Positions 18,086 to 26,405 of a stretch of 64,000 nucleotides of DNA are shown here, in pieces. Position numbers and translations under genes: made by a program. This stretch comes from Leeuwenhoekiella polynyae (GTDB taxonomy: Bacteria; Bacteroidota; Bacteroidia; Flavobacteriales; Flavobacteriaceae), in NCBI RefSeq assembly GCF_004104075.1, contig NZ_QOVK01000013.1, positions 1 to 64,000 on the forward strand. Direction: 5' to 3'. The notes under the pieces were generated by a model, which made no database searches, was not told the origin of the DNA, and worked only from the letters and a program-made list of their open reading frames with translations. The first letter of the stretch is position 1. Each line of letters opens with the position of its first letter.

Positions 18086-19015
18086 ATGAAAATCCAAAAA
18101 AACAAACTCGTCTTTGCCTCGATTATCGCGGTAATCATTATGTTTTTAGTCTCCTATGCGATGATGCTGGCCAACCGGGATCAGGAGCCCGAACTTCTAA
18201 AAGAAACCCAGGTTCCCGAACTGGAAGAAGATCCGGAGATCTACCGGTCTAAACTGGATGCAATTAATGCGCTAAAAGAAGAACGGGAGAGCACGGCTCC
18301 CAGTGTGTATAATGAACTCCTGATGGATTCGTTGGGCTATTTTGATCCCGAATATCCGGAGGATCAAAAACAACGCATCATCGACAGCATCTATGCATCG
18401 GCCCGTATCAACTACAATACCGATACCTACTCCGAGTCTGCCGATGAAGAAAAACCACGCTCCTATCCTCAAACGGATTCAAGGCTGGATTCTATTGAAC
18501 GTACTCCAAACCGCAAAGTTGAAGTACAGGAATTGGGACTGGAACATCAGCTGTTCTTTGCAGCCCGACCTAAAATATTATCAAGTGCAGTTGCAGCAAT
18601 AGAGTCTATTCCAGTTGTAGTAGATGGCGATCAGATGGTAAAGGCCAACAGCCGCCTGCGCCTGCGAACCAATGAAGTATCTACTTATCAGGGCAGAACG
18701 ATTCCTAAGAATACTCCGGTGTTTGGCTTTGTAAACTTTCAGCCCAACCGGGTGCTGATCCGTATCGAGAGTATTGATCAGCAACCGGTAGACCTGGAGG
18801 CATTTGACCTGCAGGATTCACAGGAAGGAATTTATGTGGAAAACAATTTTCGGGCAGAGGCCACACGGGAAGTGCTGGACGATGTGCTTCAGGAAGTGAA
18901 TATCCCGGGAGTACCTCAAGTAAGCGGGGTCGGTCAGATCCTGCGCCGGGGAAATCGTACGGTTAAAGTCATCGTGCTCAATAATTATAAAATGCTACTC
19001 AAACCAGCTAACTAA
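18086..19015 (+). CDS. traM: conjugation protein TraM (VirB10-like)
   Basis: About 309 residues from the chosen ATG (MKIQKNKLVFASIIAVIIMF), 19 bases after the traK stop. A start 20 codons upstream is open but would overlap traK. One N-terminal membrane helix is followed by an acidic, disordered periplasmic spacer and a C-terminal beta-rich domain (SRLRLRTNEVSTYQGRTIPKNTPVFGFVNF...). This is the TraM/VirB10 layout, spanning the envelope to link the inner-membrane complex to the outer-membrane TraN. Confidence 0.87.
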   Translation: MKIQKNKLVFASIIAVIIMFLVSYAMMLANRDQEPELLKETQVPELEEDPEIYRSKLDAINALKEERESTAPSVYNELLMDSLGYFDPEYPEDQKQRIIDSIYASARINYNTDTYSESADEEKPRSYPQTDSRLDSIERTPNRKVEVQELGLEHQLFFAARPKILSSAVAAIESIPVVVDGDQMVKANSRLRLRTNEVSTYQGRTIPKNTPVFGFVNFQPNRVLIRIESIDQQPVDLEAFDLQDSQEGIYVENNFRAEATREVLDDVLQEVNIPGVPQVSGVGQILRRGNRTVKVIVLNNYKMLLKPAN

Positions 19016-19027
19016 AATCTGAAACCT

Positions 19028-19876
19028 ATGAAAAATCCAGTCTACTTTTCCGTTTGGATGGTATTGTTATCCTGCTTCAATGCCAAAGGGCAAAACCAGA
19101 ATGCTATACAATTAGACACCATCTATGCCAATGACTATACCAATGTGGCGCTGTTCTTTCCGGAACCCATCAGACAGGGAATCGTTGGTTCGTCAGATTA
19201 TGTATTCAGTTTTAACCGGGATGAAGCCCAGCATCTAGGCCTCTTACAGGCCAAACCCGGAAAACCCAGTAATTTACTGGTAATCAGCACCACGGGTTCT
19301 GTTTTTTCGTATATTGTTATGTTCAAAGAGTCAATGGATCAGTTCACTTATTTTATTGACACTTTAGATCGTATTGGTTTTGAGAACCACAACAGTATTG
19401 ACCCGATACACGTCTCTGAAGAAATTAAAACGTCTTCAGAGACAGCCCCTTTCCCCTACGAGCGGTATTGTAAATACCTGATTCAGAAAAAACAAAAGAT
19501 TGGTCGGTTAAAAACCCGGAATCAGGGAATTATCCTTAGCGTGGCAAACATCGTATTTCATAAAGAAGCCCTGTATTTTGTGATGGAAATCGAAAATCGG
19601 TCCGGTTTGGATTATGATTTTAATTACCTGAACCTATCTACTCAAACCCGTTTAAAAGGAAAACGAAAGTCCATGCAAAAACTTCCTAAAGAACCACTAT
19701 ATACCCATCAGGCACCCGAAAAAATAAAAGCCGGGGAAATTAAAAGCTTTGTTTATGTGGTGCCCAAATTTTCATTAAGCAGGGATCGCAGGCTGATTTT
19801 AGACTTAAGCGAAGCTCGCGGGGAGCGCGAACTGCAACTCAAAATCAACCCCCGCTTTATTAACTATCCAAACTAA
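19028..19876 (+). CDS. traN: conjugation protein TraN (VirB9-like)
   Basis: A 282-residue exported protein with a signal peptide (VYFSVWMVLLSCFNAKG). The conserved start of the mature part (IQLDTIYANDYTNVALFFPEPIRQGIVGSSDYVFSFN) is typical of TraN of Bacteroidota ICEs. It is the VirB9-like outer-membrane-associated partner of TraM. It follows traM by 12 bases. Confidence 0.88.
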   Translation: MKNPVYFSVWMVLLSCFNAKGQNQNAIQLDTIYANDYTNVALFFPEPIRQGIVGSSDYVFSFNRDEAQHLGLLQAKPGKPSNLLVISTTGSVFSYIVMFKESMDQFTYFIDTLDRIGFENHNSIDPIHVSEEIKTSSETAPFPYERYCKYLIQKKQKIGRLKTRNQGIILSVANIVFHKEALYFVMEIENRSGLDYDFNYLNLSTQTRLKGKRKSMQKLPKEPLYTHQAPEKIKAGEIKSFVYVVPKFSLSRDRRLILDLSEARGERELQLKINPRFINYPN

Positions 19877-19882
19877 CATATT

Positions 19883-20248
19883 ATGAAAACAATCTATTTA
19901 ATTTTCAGCCTTACGCTGTTCTCAGCCTGTTCCAATCCTAAAAGCAAAAGCCCGGAAGAAGTGACCCAAATGGTTTTGGAAAGCTTTTATGCACGGGATA
20001 ATGAGATGCTAAAAACCTATACCACCCAAACCGGTTATCAAGGTCTAATGCAGATTCAAAACTTCTTTGTGGAAGATACCGAAACAGAACTGGGTTTTAA
20101 AGTAGTACAGCAAACTCAGGAAGGAGATACCGCCTGGGTGAAATGTACCATCAACTATTTAGATAGACCGGAAACCTTTAAACTGGTCAAGGAAGATGGA
20201 CAATGGAAAGTCACGGAAAAAGAGCTTCGGGAGAAGAGTCCAATTTAG
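19883..20248 (+). CDS. small lipoprotein, last gene of tra operon (DUF4878-like)
   Basis: A 121-residue lipoprotein. The signal peptide ends in a lipobox LFSAC, and the mature domain ends in the WVKCTINYLDRPETFKLVKEDGQWKV pattern of the NTF2-like DUF4878 family. It lies 6 bases after traN and may function in the conjugation envelope complex or in entry exclusion; neither is shown. Its stop codon overlaps the stop of the convergent hipA by 4 bases. Confidence 0.7.
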   Translation: MKTIYLIFSLTLFSACSNPKSKSPEEVTQMVLESFYARDNEMLKTYTTQTGYQGLMQIQNFFVEDTETELGFKVVQQTQEGDTAWVKCTINYLDRPETFKLVKEDGQWKVTEKELREKSPI

Positions 20249-21495
20249 ATTCTAAAAGCCGATTCCATCAACTCAATTTCTGCATTTTTTATTCCAATTT
20301 CTTTAGCAATAACTTTCCAATCGTTGACTACAATTTGAATTTCATTCAGGATAGCATTCATCTCCTGTTCATTTAATCGAAAATAGACCCCAACACTTTT
20401 GGCCAAGTCAAAATCAAGGGCATTATCATCCATATCAATATTTAAAGAGAGCCCATTTTTATCGACAGACGGATTCAGATCATAAGCCGGAGCTAACTCC
20501 CAGCCCTTTTCACGGAGTATAAATCCGTGATTTCGCAAGTGATCATCTGTATTGGAAATCGCAATATTAAAAACCATTCGGCGCCAGAGCTGATGTAAAT
20601 TGGTTTCTACATGGACACCATAATTTTCAATAAATTCTACCAGTTCAAGGTAACTAGCTGTCTTACCCCTAAGAACATCTTCGGTATTTCCGGTCATGGT
20701 CATGGCGGAGGCAAAATGAATGCGCTCTGTATTTTCGCGATCAAATCGGCGGGTTAAAAAAGTATGATAGGGACCCTTGATTTTTTCCACTTTGGATTCA
20801 GCCATTTCAATTGCGGCAGCTGTAGCCAGTCGATAGGCTAAAAATTCCCATAAAGCTTTGTCCACGGTATCTGATTTCGACGGAAACTTGGCTATCCAGA
20901 GGTTTTTCTGAGAATCCAGAACATTGGCCTTGGGCCTGGCACCACCAAGAGAGGAACCTGGGGCTATCAGTACCGCAATCCATTTTCGTATGGTATCGTT
21001 TTGCTCATCATTTTCCAACTGGTTTACGGCTTTCTGCAATTCCCCTAATGAAGACCATGGAGGTGTTGGTGTTTGATTATCATTATCCAGAAACGGACCA
21101 TCCAATTCCGTCTTAAAACGTAAAGCCCCCATCCTACTTTCATCGAATACTCCCAGGAGGTAGTCTATTTCATAAAGTGTTCTAGGTCTTTCGTTGTTTT
21201 CCCTGGCTTCTTGTGCTGCCTTACGTTTCATTAAAGTTTTTCCCCATGTATCAGGCATACTATCCAGGAAAATTCCAAAATTCTCTTTTTCTGATGGAAA
21301 TTGAGGCCCTGAATAAAATTGAATATCCGGATCCAAAAGTCGCTGATTTTTAGTTTTCAACCACTCTGAAGCATATTCAAAACTGAAGGCTTTTTTGCCC
21401 TTTGCAAAATGCGCCGATAACGTACCAATTAATCGGGGCCCGCCCAGGCCAATCCAGTCTGCAAAAACATAAATATCAAATTTTCCTACTACCAT
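20245..21495 (-). CDS. hipA: HipA-family serine/threonine kinase toxin
   Basis: A 416-residue HipA-like kinase. The N-terminal Couple_hipA domain is followed by the ATP-binding segment GSSLGGARPKANV near residue 188, the catalytic segment NIAISNTDDHLRNHGF near 311 with the catalytic Asp, and the metal-binding LAPAYDLNP near 338. It is preceded by a HipB-like gene two bases upstream. HipA kinases phosphorylate tRNA synthetases or similar targets and cause growth arrest. The pair is oriented against the tra operon and probably stabilises the ICE as an addiction module. Confidence 0.9.
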   Translation of the reverse strand: MVVGKFDIYVFADWIGLGGPRLIGTLSAHFAKGKKAFSFEYASEWLKTKNQRLLDPDIQFYSGPQFPSEKENFGIFLDSMPDTWGKTLMKRKAAQEARENNERPRTLYEIDYLLGVFDESRMGALRFKTELDGPFLDNDNQTPTPPWSSLGELQKAVNQLENDEQNDTIRKWIAVLIAPGSSLGGARPKANVLDSQKNLWIAKFPSKSDTVDKALWEFLAYRLATAAAIEMAESKVEKIKGPYHTFLTRRFDRENTERIHFASAMTMTGNTEDVLRGKTASYLELVEFIENYGVHVETNLHQLWRRMVFNIAISNTDDHLRNHGFILREKGWELAPAYDLNPSVDKNGLSLNIDMDDNALDFDLAKSVGVYFRLNEQEMNAILNEIQIVVNDWKVIAKEIGIKNAEIELMESAFRI

Positions 21496-21497
21496 AA

Positions 21498-21785
21498 TTA
21501 TAATAGATCCAGATCTTGTAATTTTCTACCGAAAGCATCATCATTGGCCAGTTTCAAAAAATCCTCTTCAAGGTTATAAACTCTTAATACATTAAAGTAA
21601 ATACCCAGGGCCACGGACGGATCCCCCTTCTCAATTCGGTAAAGGGTAGCCCGGTGAATTCCGGCACGCTCTGAAACCTGCTCTGTGGTAAGCTTTCTTC
21701 TTTTTCGTGCCAGCTTTATGTTTTCGCCTATTTGCTCAAACATTTTTTGATGTTTTGGTAATACCGTGGCTTTTTTCGAATTCAT
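21498..21785 (-). CDS. hipB: HipB-like Xre antitoxin
   Basis: A 95-residue protein with an HTH_3 domain (IGENIKLARKRRKLTTEQVSERAGIHRATLYRIEKGDPSVALGIYFNVLRVYNL) at residues 17-70. It sits directly upstream of hipA, as HipB antitoxins do, and would bind the kinase and repress the pair. The start ATG overlaps a copy of an ATTTGTCGC motif that also occurs twice before the mobilisation genes. Confidence 0.88.
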   Translation of the reverse strand: MNSKKATVLPKHQKMFEQIGENIKLARKRRKLTTEQVSERAGIHRATLYRIEKGDPSVALGIYFNVLRVYNLEEDFLKLANDDAFGRKLQDLDLL

Positions 21786-21851
21786 TTGTCGCTAATTTAC
21801 AACAAATATAATATTTTTAACGTATATAAACGACATTGCAGAAAATGGCTT

Positions 21852-23420
21852 TTATGTTTTAAACCGTCTCATCACTTCCCAGTGAATACGTTTAAAATTG
21901 GTTTCATAATCTTCCTCTGAAAAGCGTTCTGCAGCTTGAGGAAGCTGTCTTTTGATTTTATCCAGTTTAAACTGAACTTTGCGGTCTAAACCATCCGCAT
22001 AGGTAATGAATTCTCCCTGTTTTAATCGGAAAAACACATCCGCCCGCACTTTAGAAACCTCGCGCTCACCAGTAGTCACGCGCGTATCAAAGTCCAGCGT
22101 ATAGCCTTTACTCACGCTTTTAGTTGGGTTTTTGACAATTTCAAAAAAACGTTCGTAGTATTTTGCAGTATCAGGATCGTTGACCTTTCCAAAAAACTGA
22201 TAGGACAGATTGGCCAGAATGGCCCTGCTGGCTTTATCCCCGTACATCATATCGTTCTGCACCTTATCCTGCATCACATAAATAGTTGCCACATCGTAGC
22301 TGCGCAAGGTTGCGGGAATGCGGTGCATATTTAGTAAACGGATTGTGGGTGCTTCTTCCATCATTACAAAAGACGATTGCTGTCCCCTTACACTCATTTG
22401 TTTAATCGCGGTATGCAGAATGGTAGCGATTACGGGTGAATAAGCCGATTCGTACTTGGGGTTATTGACCACACTGATTACCGATGGATTTTTGGGGTTA
22501 TTGAGATCCAGCGGTACTTCGTCTGCAGATAAGGCCATAAAGATGCGTTTGGTACTGATGCGTTTTAAGGCATTGGCCAGGGTACTCATCACTCCGGCTG
22601 TTTGCTTTTCAGAATCTATCCCGCTGATAAAGGCACTGGCCATAATGCGCGAAGTACGATTTTCAGAAAGCCAAAGTACCAGTTGTTTGGTATCCAGGTG
22701 CTGGTATAGCGCAATCATATGAGGCAGTGTACACAAAGCGGGTAAATCTTCTTTTAGACGCCAGATCATTCCACATAAAAGCCCTTCAGCGGCATCATTA
22801 AAGAATTTTGAAGAACCGGTAACTACCTGTTCCTTTTGCTCGAGCAGGTTCTCCAGTAAAACACGAGCGACTTCATTGACGCTTTCTTCATTGGGTAAAT
22901 AGCGTGGAGCAATGGGATTTACTTTATGAATGACTTCATCAAAAGCGATGGTGTAAAAAGGTATGTCTGTGTTTTTAAAAAGCGGATAGGCAATCTCGGT
23001 CAGTTCAAAATTTTTGTAATCGTGGATGATGCCACAAAACTGATGCTTTTGAAAATGCTTGAGAAACTGATAGACCACGCTTTCAGTTTTCCCGCTTCCG
23101 GCAGAGGCGATTACCGAGGCCCCACGTTTGATGTTTTCAATTTGGAAACGCTTGCTGTGGGTCTCAAACTGTACCCGGTATTTTGATCGAATTGCGGTGT
23201 CTACTGTTGGAGTAAATACTTCGATACAGGTTCCCAGAAAGAGCAACGGACAGGTATAGCACAACAGAATTAAATACCAATTCACCTGTAGGATCAATAT
23301 TACTGTTGAGCTCCCCAAAAATAAAAGACCAACTATCCAGGATTGACTATAGAATCGTTTGGCCAGAACATAAATTGACAGAATTGACACCTCTATTACT
23401 TGTATTTCAATTATCTCCAT
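21852..23420 (-). CDS. mobC: type IV coupling protein (MobC/TraG/VirD4-like)
   Basis: A 522-residue coupling ATPase that links the relaxosome to the secretion channel. Two or three N-terminal membrane segments (residues about 10-65) precede Walker A IASAGSGKTESV near 107 and Walker B SSFVMMEEAPTI near 351. The RGASVIASAG and AILANLSYQFFGKV segments match TraG/VirD4 enzymes of Bacteroidota. It lies six bases after the relaxase gene in the mob operon. Length is short for the family but complete. Confidence 0.85.
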   Translation of the reverse strand: MEIIEIQVIEVSILSIYVLAKRFYSQSWIVGLLFLGSSTVILILQVNWYLILLCYTCPLLFLGTCIEVFTPTVDTAIRSKYRVQFETHSKRFQIENIKRGASVIASAGSGKTESVVYQFLKHFQKHQFCGIIHDYKNFELTEIAYPLFKNTDIPFYTIAFDEVIHKVNPIAPRYLPNEESVNEVARVLLENLLEQKEQVVTGSSKFFNDAAEGLLCGMIWRLKEDLPALCTLPHMIALYQHLDTKQLVLWLSENRTSRIMASAFISGIDSEKQTAGVMSTLANALKRISTKRIFMALSADEVPLDLNNPKNPSVISVVNNPKYESAYSPVIATILHTAIKQMSVRGQQSSFVMMEEAPTIRLLNMHRIPATLRSYDVATIYVMQDKVQNDMMYGDKASRAILANLSYQFFGKVNDPDTAKYYERFFEIVKNPTKSVSKGYTLDFDTRVTTGEREVSKVRADVFFRLKQGEFITYADGLDRKVQFKLDKIKRQLPQAAERFSEEDYETNFKRIHWEVMRRFKT

Positions 23421-23426
23421 ACCAAA

Positions 23427-24458
23427 CTAAATACTAATTGAACTTGATTTCACGGCAATACCCACTCCCCTTTTCAGGGCATTAAATGCTTTATATGCCA
23501 GTTGTACCTGATTTACCGGAACAGTTGGTGGCAATTTAATTCCGGCTTCCCGCATCAGTTTAAATGCGGCAGTACGCTCGGGATAAGGGAGCTTAAGGAG
23601 GTTTTTGTAAAACTGACTGGTATCCTTAACAAAATCCCTGCGGGAGGTATAGTGCTCCATAAAGTTACGCTCGTAGTTGAAAAGCCTGTCAAAGGTTTTC
23701 TCAGCCTGACTGAAAAAATAATCCCGATCAAAGCCACGCTTGATCTGTTTCCCGTTAAATTCCACCTCTGATGCTTTATACTTACTTCCCGGAGACAGAC
23801 TAATCGAATTCGACTGATCCTTCCTGCTTACGATTATATGGATGTGACTTTGCGGCCCGGGCTTTTCCATTCCCTGCACAATGCGTTTGCCATTAAGTTG
23901 GTGGGGTGCTTCCAGTTCCAAACATTTGATTTTATCGTGAAGTGCCTTTAGATTACCGGTGGTGGTACCGGTCTGAATACGATAGACTTCATCTTTTAGA
24001 GTTTGGATTTTGGTAGCAATAGGCTGATTGCCGATCACCTCCCGATCTGTGCCTTTAAAGCGCCGGGTATATTCAATCTTTGCAAAGTACTTGATGTCTT
24101 CGACCCGTATAGGTCTGCCGTTGATCTCCCGATTAAAAGCTTTGACATAATCCTGCATCAGCTCGCGGGTATACTGCTTAAGTGCTTCGGGGTGATTTTT
24201 TAAATGCTGTAATTCCCTTTCGGAAGGATTAACAGTGATCGAATAAAACCGGGGTTCGTTACGCTTAAGTTTTGCGGTGTTGGAATCGATTTCCGCCACT
24301 ACCCGATCCGGTTTGATATCATTCTCCGTCTGGTTAAAGAAGTACTCAAAATTTTCAAGCGTACGTTCTTCGTTTTCCTTTTCCAGGTAATTGACAAAAT
24401 CCTGTGAACTCTGATTGAAATGGGTTCCTAATTTCTGAGGGGTGATGGTGATGTACAT
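23427..24458 (-). CDS. mobB: relaxase MobB-like (DUF5712 family)
   Basis: About 343 residues from the chosen Met (MYITITPQKLGTHFNQSS), 12 bases after the stop of the upstream mob gene. A start 11 codons further up would overlap that gene. The HxH metal-binding motif is in GPQSHIHIIVSRKD near residue 204, and the N-terminal part has conserved Tyr residues that could be the nicking nucleophile. This is the MOBP-type relaxase found in Bacteroidota ICEs and annotated as DUF5712. It should nick at oriT, for which the region at 24962-25034 is the candidate. Confidence 0.83.
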   Translation of the reverse strand: MYITITPQKLGTHFNQSSQDFVNYLEKENEERTLENFEYFFNQTENDIKPDRVVAEIDSNTAKLKRNEPRFYSITVNPSERELQHLKNHPEALKQYTRELMQDYVKAFNREINGRPIRVEDIKYFAKIEYTRRFKGTDREVIGNQPIATKIQTLKDEVYRIQTGTTTGNLKALHDKIKCLELEAPHQLNGKRIVQGMEKPGPQSHIHIIVSRKDQSNSISLSPGSKYKASEVEFNGKQIKRGFDRDYFFSQAEKTFDRLFNYERNFMEHYTSRRDFVKDTSQFYKNLLKLPYPERTAAFKLMREAGIKLPPTVPVNQVQLAYKAFNALKRGVGIAVKSSSISI

Positions 24459-24469
24459 AATGTTCGCAA

Positions 24470-24841
24470 TTAAAAATCCTTTCCATCCCAATCCTCAAAC
24501 TTCTCATCATCCAGTTCGTCATCCCGCTTCATTATAAGTGGCTTTTCTTCCGGAGTTTCCGTCTGGGTAAATAGCGCTTCGAGCATGGCCTGGGTGGGTT
24601 TGGTTTGGTTCTTTTCCACGTCCTTGATAATCGCAATGACCGCATTGATGCGTTTCAGGAGTTTGGCTTCCAGCGTACGTCCGGTTGGACCTAACTGTTC
24701 TTTGGGAGAAATCTCATTATACAGGAAAAAGTCGAGCATCGTCTCCATCGCTTCCGTGTGCGTTTTGAAGTGTTTTCGGGAGAATTCCTGAAAACGTTTG
24801 GCTGTTGGTTTCTTAAATCGAATGCCTAAAAATGAGTCCAT
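24470..24841 (-). CDS. mobA: BfmA/BtgA-type mobilisation accessory protein
   Basis: A 123-residue protein with an N-terminal ribbon-helix-helix-like start (LGIRFKKPTAKRFQEFSRKHFKTHTEAMETMLDFF), then a helical segment and an acidic tail (DDELDDEKFEDWDGKDF). It is the first gene of the mob operon and matches the BfmA/BtgA relaxosome accessory family. It probably binds oriT to aid nicking and may repress its own operon through the twin ATTTGTCGCAAATT repeats upstream. Confidence 0.8.
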   Translation of the reverse strand: MDSFLGIRFKKPTAKRFQEFSRKHFKTHTEAMETMLDFFLYNEISPKEQLGPTGRTLEAKLLKRINAVIAIIKDVEKNQTKPTQAMLEALFTQTETPEEKPLIMKRDDELDDEKFEDWDGKDF

Positions 24842-24850
24842 AATTCGCTG

Positions 24851-24906
24851 ATTTGTCGCAAATTCTTCCCATAAAACAGGCGCTTTGAAGGCATTTGTCG
24901 CAAATT
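24851..24906. promoter_or_regulatory. twin 14-bp operator-like repeats before mob operon
   Basis: ATTTGTCGCAAATT occurs at 24851-24864 and 24893-24906, exactly 42 bp (four helical turns) apart. Each has ATTTG/CAAAT inverted arms around TCG. They lie 10 and 52 bases upstream of the mobA start. The core ATTTGTCGC occurs again across the hipB start at 21784-21792. Binding by MobA or HipB is a possibility. Confidence 0.6.
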
Positions 24907-24961
24907 ATTGAAAATCAATGTATTGTTATAATTTTAAACTGCTGATTTTCAAAGAGTTGAA

Positions 24962-25034
24962 AACGAAAAGGAATCCGTAACACCGCATCGCGTGTTACCC
25001 TCTTGCTATTCCTTTTCGTTCGCCGCAGGCGAAC
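24962..25034. other. oriT: candidate origin of transfer (oriT)
   Basis: Three perfect inverted repeats are nested or adjacent. AACGAAAAGGAAT at 24962-24974 pairs with ATTCCTTTTCGTT at 25008-25020 (13 bp). Inside, GTAACAC at 24977-24983 pairs with GTGTTAC at 24992-24998 around CGCATCGC. Next to them, GTTCGCC at 25018-25024 pairs with GGCGAAC at 25028-25034. The location upstream of the mob operon is where relaxases act. The nick site was not determined. Confidence 0.6.
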
Positions 25035-25283
25035 CAAAATCCCTACAATTTGGTTACAAGATTATCATCTGCAACCATTGCTTTTTCTCTGGAAAAATTT
25101 CCGAAATGTTAGTATTTGCTGTGTAGGTTTATCAGCGAAAGTCAAAAAATTGGATACCCCTACTTTAAAAATGTGTGCTGCTTTCCAGCCTTTTAAAGAT
25201 ACGTTATTTTTAAAATTTAGAACTTATGAAAAACAATAAACGCCCCATTTTTTGGAGCGCATTTCATATTTAATTTTGAGTTA
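25035..25283. other. non-coding stretch between oriT candidate and RadC-side genes
   Basis: About 250 bases with no convincing gene. A 78-codon plus-strand frame here overlaps the oriT stems, starts within them and has no recognisable domain, so I treat it as chance. The stretch is AT-rich towards 25200-25283 and contains TTTTTTGG and short T and A runs that could include promoters. I see no clear repeat beyond those described. Confidence 0.4.
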
Positions 25284-25484
25284 TTAAATGTTGAATACAT
25301 AGGTATATGAATATAAATTCCGCATCGCTTCTTCGTCCAGTATTTTATCGATATTGGTGCGATGCTTTAGGGCGTGATTCATCAGCTCCCTGCCGTTTTT
25401 CTTCTTGACATCTTCTTTGGAATTTGCCAAAAGCCGTTATCGTGCTTCCTCGCTTGAATCGGTAAAATTTTGATAAATCATCAT
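25284..25484 (-). pseudogene. small gene broken by an in-frame stop
   Basis: The minus strand reads MMIYQNFTDSSEEAR, TAA at 25437-25439, then in the same frame RLLANSKEDVKKKNGRELMN...TYVFNI and a stop. Without the internal TAA this would be a 66-residue charged protein directly after the RadC gene in the same direction. The coding-like composition on both sides and the unbroken frame suggest a recent nonsense change. An alternative is translation of only the downstream part from an internal start. The family is unknown to me. Confidence 0.45.
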
Positions 25485-25492
25485 ATTGATTT

Positions 25493-25963
25493 TTAGAGGA
25501 GGCCTTCATCTGCAAAACTGAAGTATTGACCTGTGGGCGTTAAAATGATGTGGTCTAAAACTTTGATGTCCAGAAACTCCCCTGCACTTTTGATCTTACG
25601 GGTGATGCTCTTGTCGGCTTCACTGGGTTTTAAAGTTCCGCTGGGGTGGTTGTGGGTTAAGATCATCCCAACTGCCAATGATTTTAAAGCAACGGCAAAT
25701 ATTAAACGAACATCTACAACCGTTCCGGTGATACCACCCTGCGATACCTGAAATACCCCTTTGATCTGGTTGCTGTTGTTGAGCAGTACGATTTTAAAGC
25801 ATTCAAAAGTGGCGATATGGTCTTTATCCCAGTTCTTAAAAATAGCTTCGGCAGCATTGGCAGAAGAACTGATTTTAATCCAGTCTGTAGCTTTCTGTCT
25901 GGTGGAATACCGGAGCTTGATTTCGTTGAGTTGTGTCTCCATAGCAATCGATTTAATATTCAT
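25493..25963 (-). CDS. RadC-like JAB domain protein
   Basis: A 156-residue RadC/JAMM family protein. The metal-binding motif HNHPSGTLKPSEAD is near residues 103-116, and the C-terminal sequence KVLDHIILTPTGQYFSFADEGLL is the usual RadC end. It lacks the N-terminal HhH domain of full RadC, as is normal for copies on mobile elements. Two starts are possible: the first Met overlaps the upstream gene by 11 bases, and METQL eight codons in leaves a small gap. The role on ICEs is unclear. Confidence 0.88.
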   Translation of the reverse strand: MNIKSIAMETQLNEIKLRYSTRQKATDWIKISSSANAAEAIFKNWDKDHIATFECFKIVLLNNSNQIKGVFQVSQGGITGTVVDVRLIFAVALKSLAVGMILTHNHPSGTLKPSEADKSITRKIKSAGEFLDIKVLDHIILTPTGQYFSFADEGLL

Positions 25964-26333
25964 TCGGTAACATCAGGGTATCGTCTACAAAAAACAGGCG
26001 CAGTTCATCTAAGGGAAAATCGGTGACGGTATATTGCTGCTCAAAAAGGGTAATACCGTTTCCGTCTCCATAGCTGATAGCAGCTTCGTGTTGGTTCCGT
26101 TGTTGCTCGGCTTCGCTATAACGTCTAAACAGGGTAACTATAAATCCGTGCTTGGCTCGAAAGCGTCTTACGACGGCTCCGATATCGGTAAGCATCCAGT
26201 AACAGGCAGCTTTCTCCGCCAGATAGTGTACTCCTTCGGTGTATTTGTAATTGAACAGCGGTAAGGTATATACTACTTCACTTCCGCAGAACTGCTTTAG
26301 GTTTTGGGATAAATTGATATTTGAATTTTCCAT
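25953..26333 (-). CDS. DUF6876 family protein
   Basis: A 126-residue protein with the family pattern NLKQFCGSEVVYTLPLFNYKYTEGVHYLAEKAACYWMLTDIG near the N-terminus. Members are common in Bacteroidota ICEs beside radC and ssb and have no assigned function. It shares the mob-side transcription direction and overlaps the RadC frame. Confidence 0.7.
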   Translation of the reverse strand: MENSNINLSQNLKQFCGSEVVYTLPLFNYKYTEGVHYLAEKAACYWMLTDIGAVVRRFRAKHGFIVTLFRRYSEAEQQRNQHEAAISYGDGNGITLFEQQYTVTDFPLDELRLFFVDDTLMLPNEY

Positions 26334-26405
26334 TGTGATACGAATTAAGAATTAGAAAAAGATTGGGCTCTGCTTTGGTCAACAGCGCCCAATCTTTAAA
26401 CCTGT

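Noticed and set aside
24851-24906. CRISPR-like direct repeats
   Set aside because: Only two copies of 14 bp with a 28-bp spacer, each internally symmetric, next to a mob operon and without cas genes; an operator pair is far more likely.
25003-25239. 78-codon plus-strand frame beside the mob operon
   Set aside because: It begins inside the oriT stems, has no recognised domain and poor composition for a protein, so it is treated as chance.
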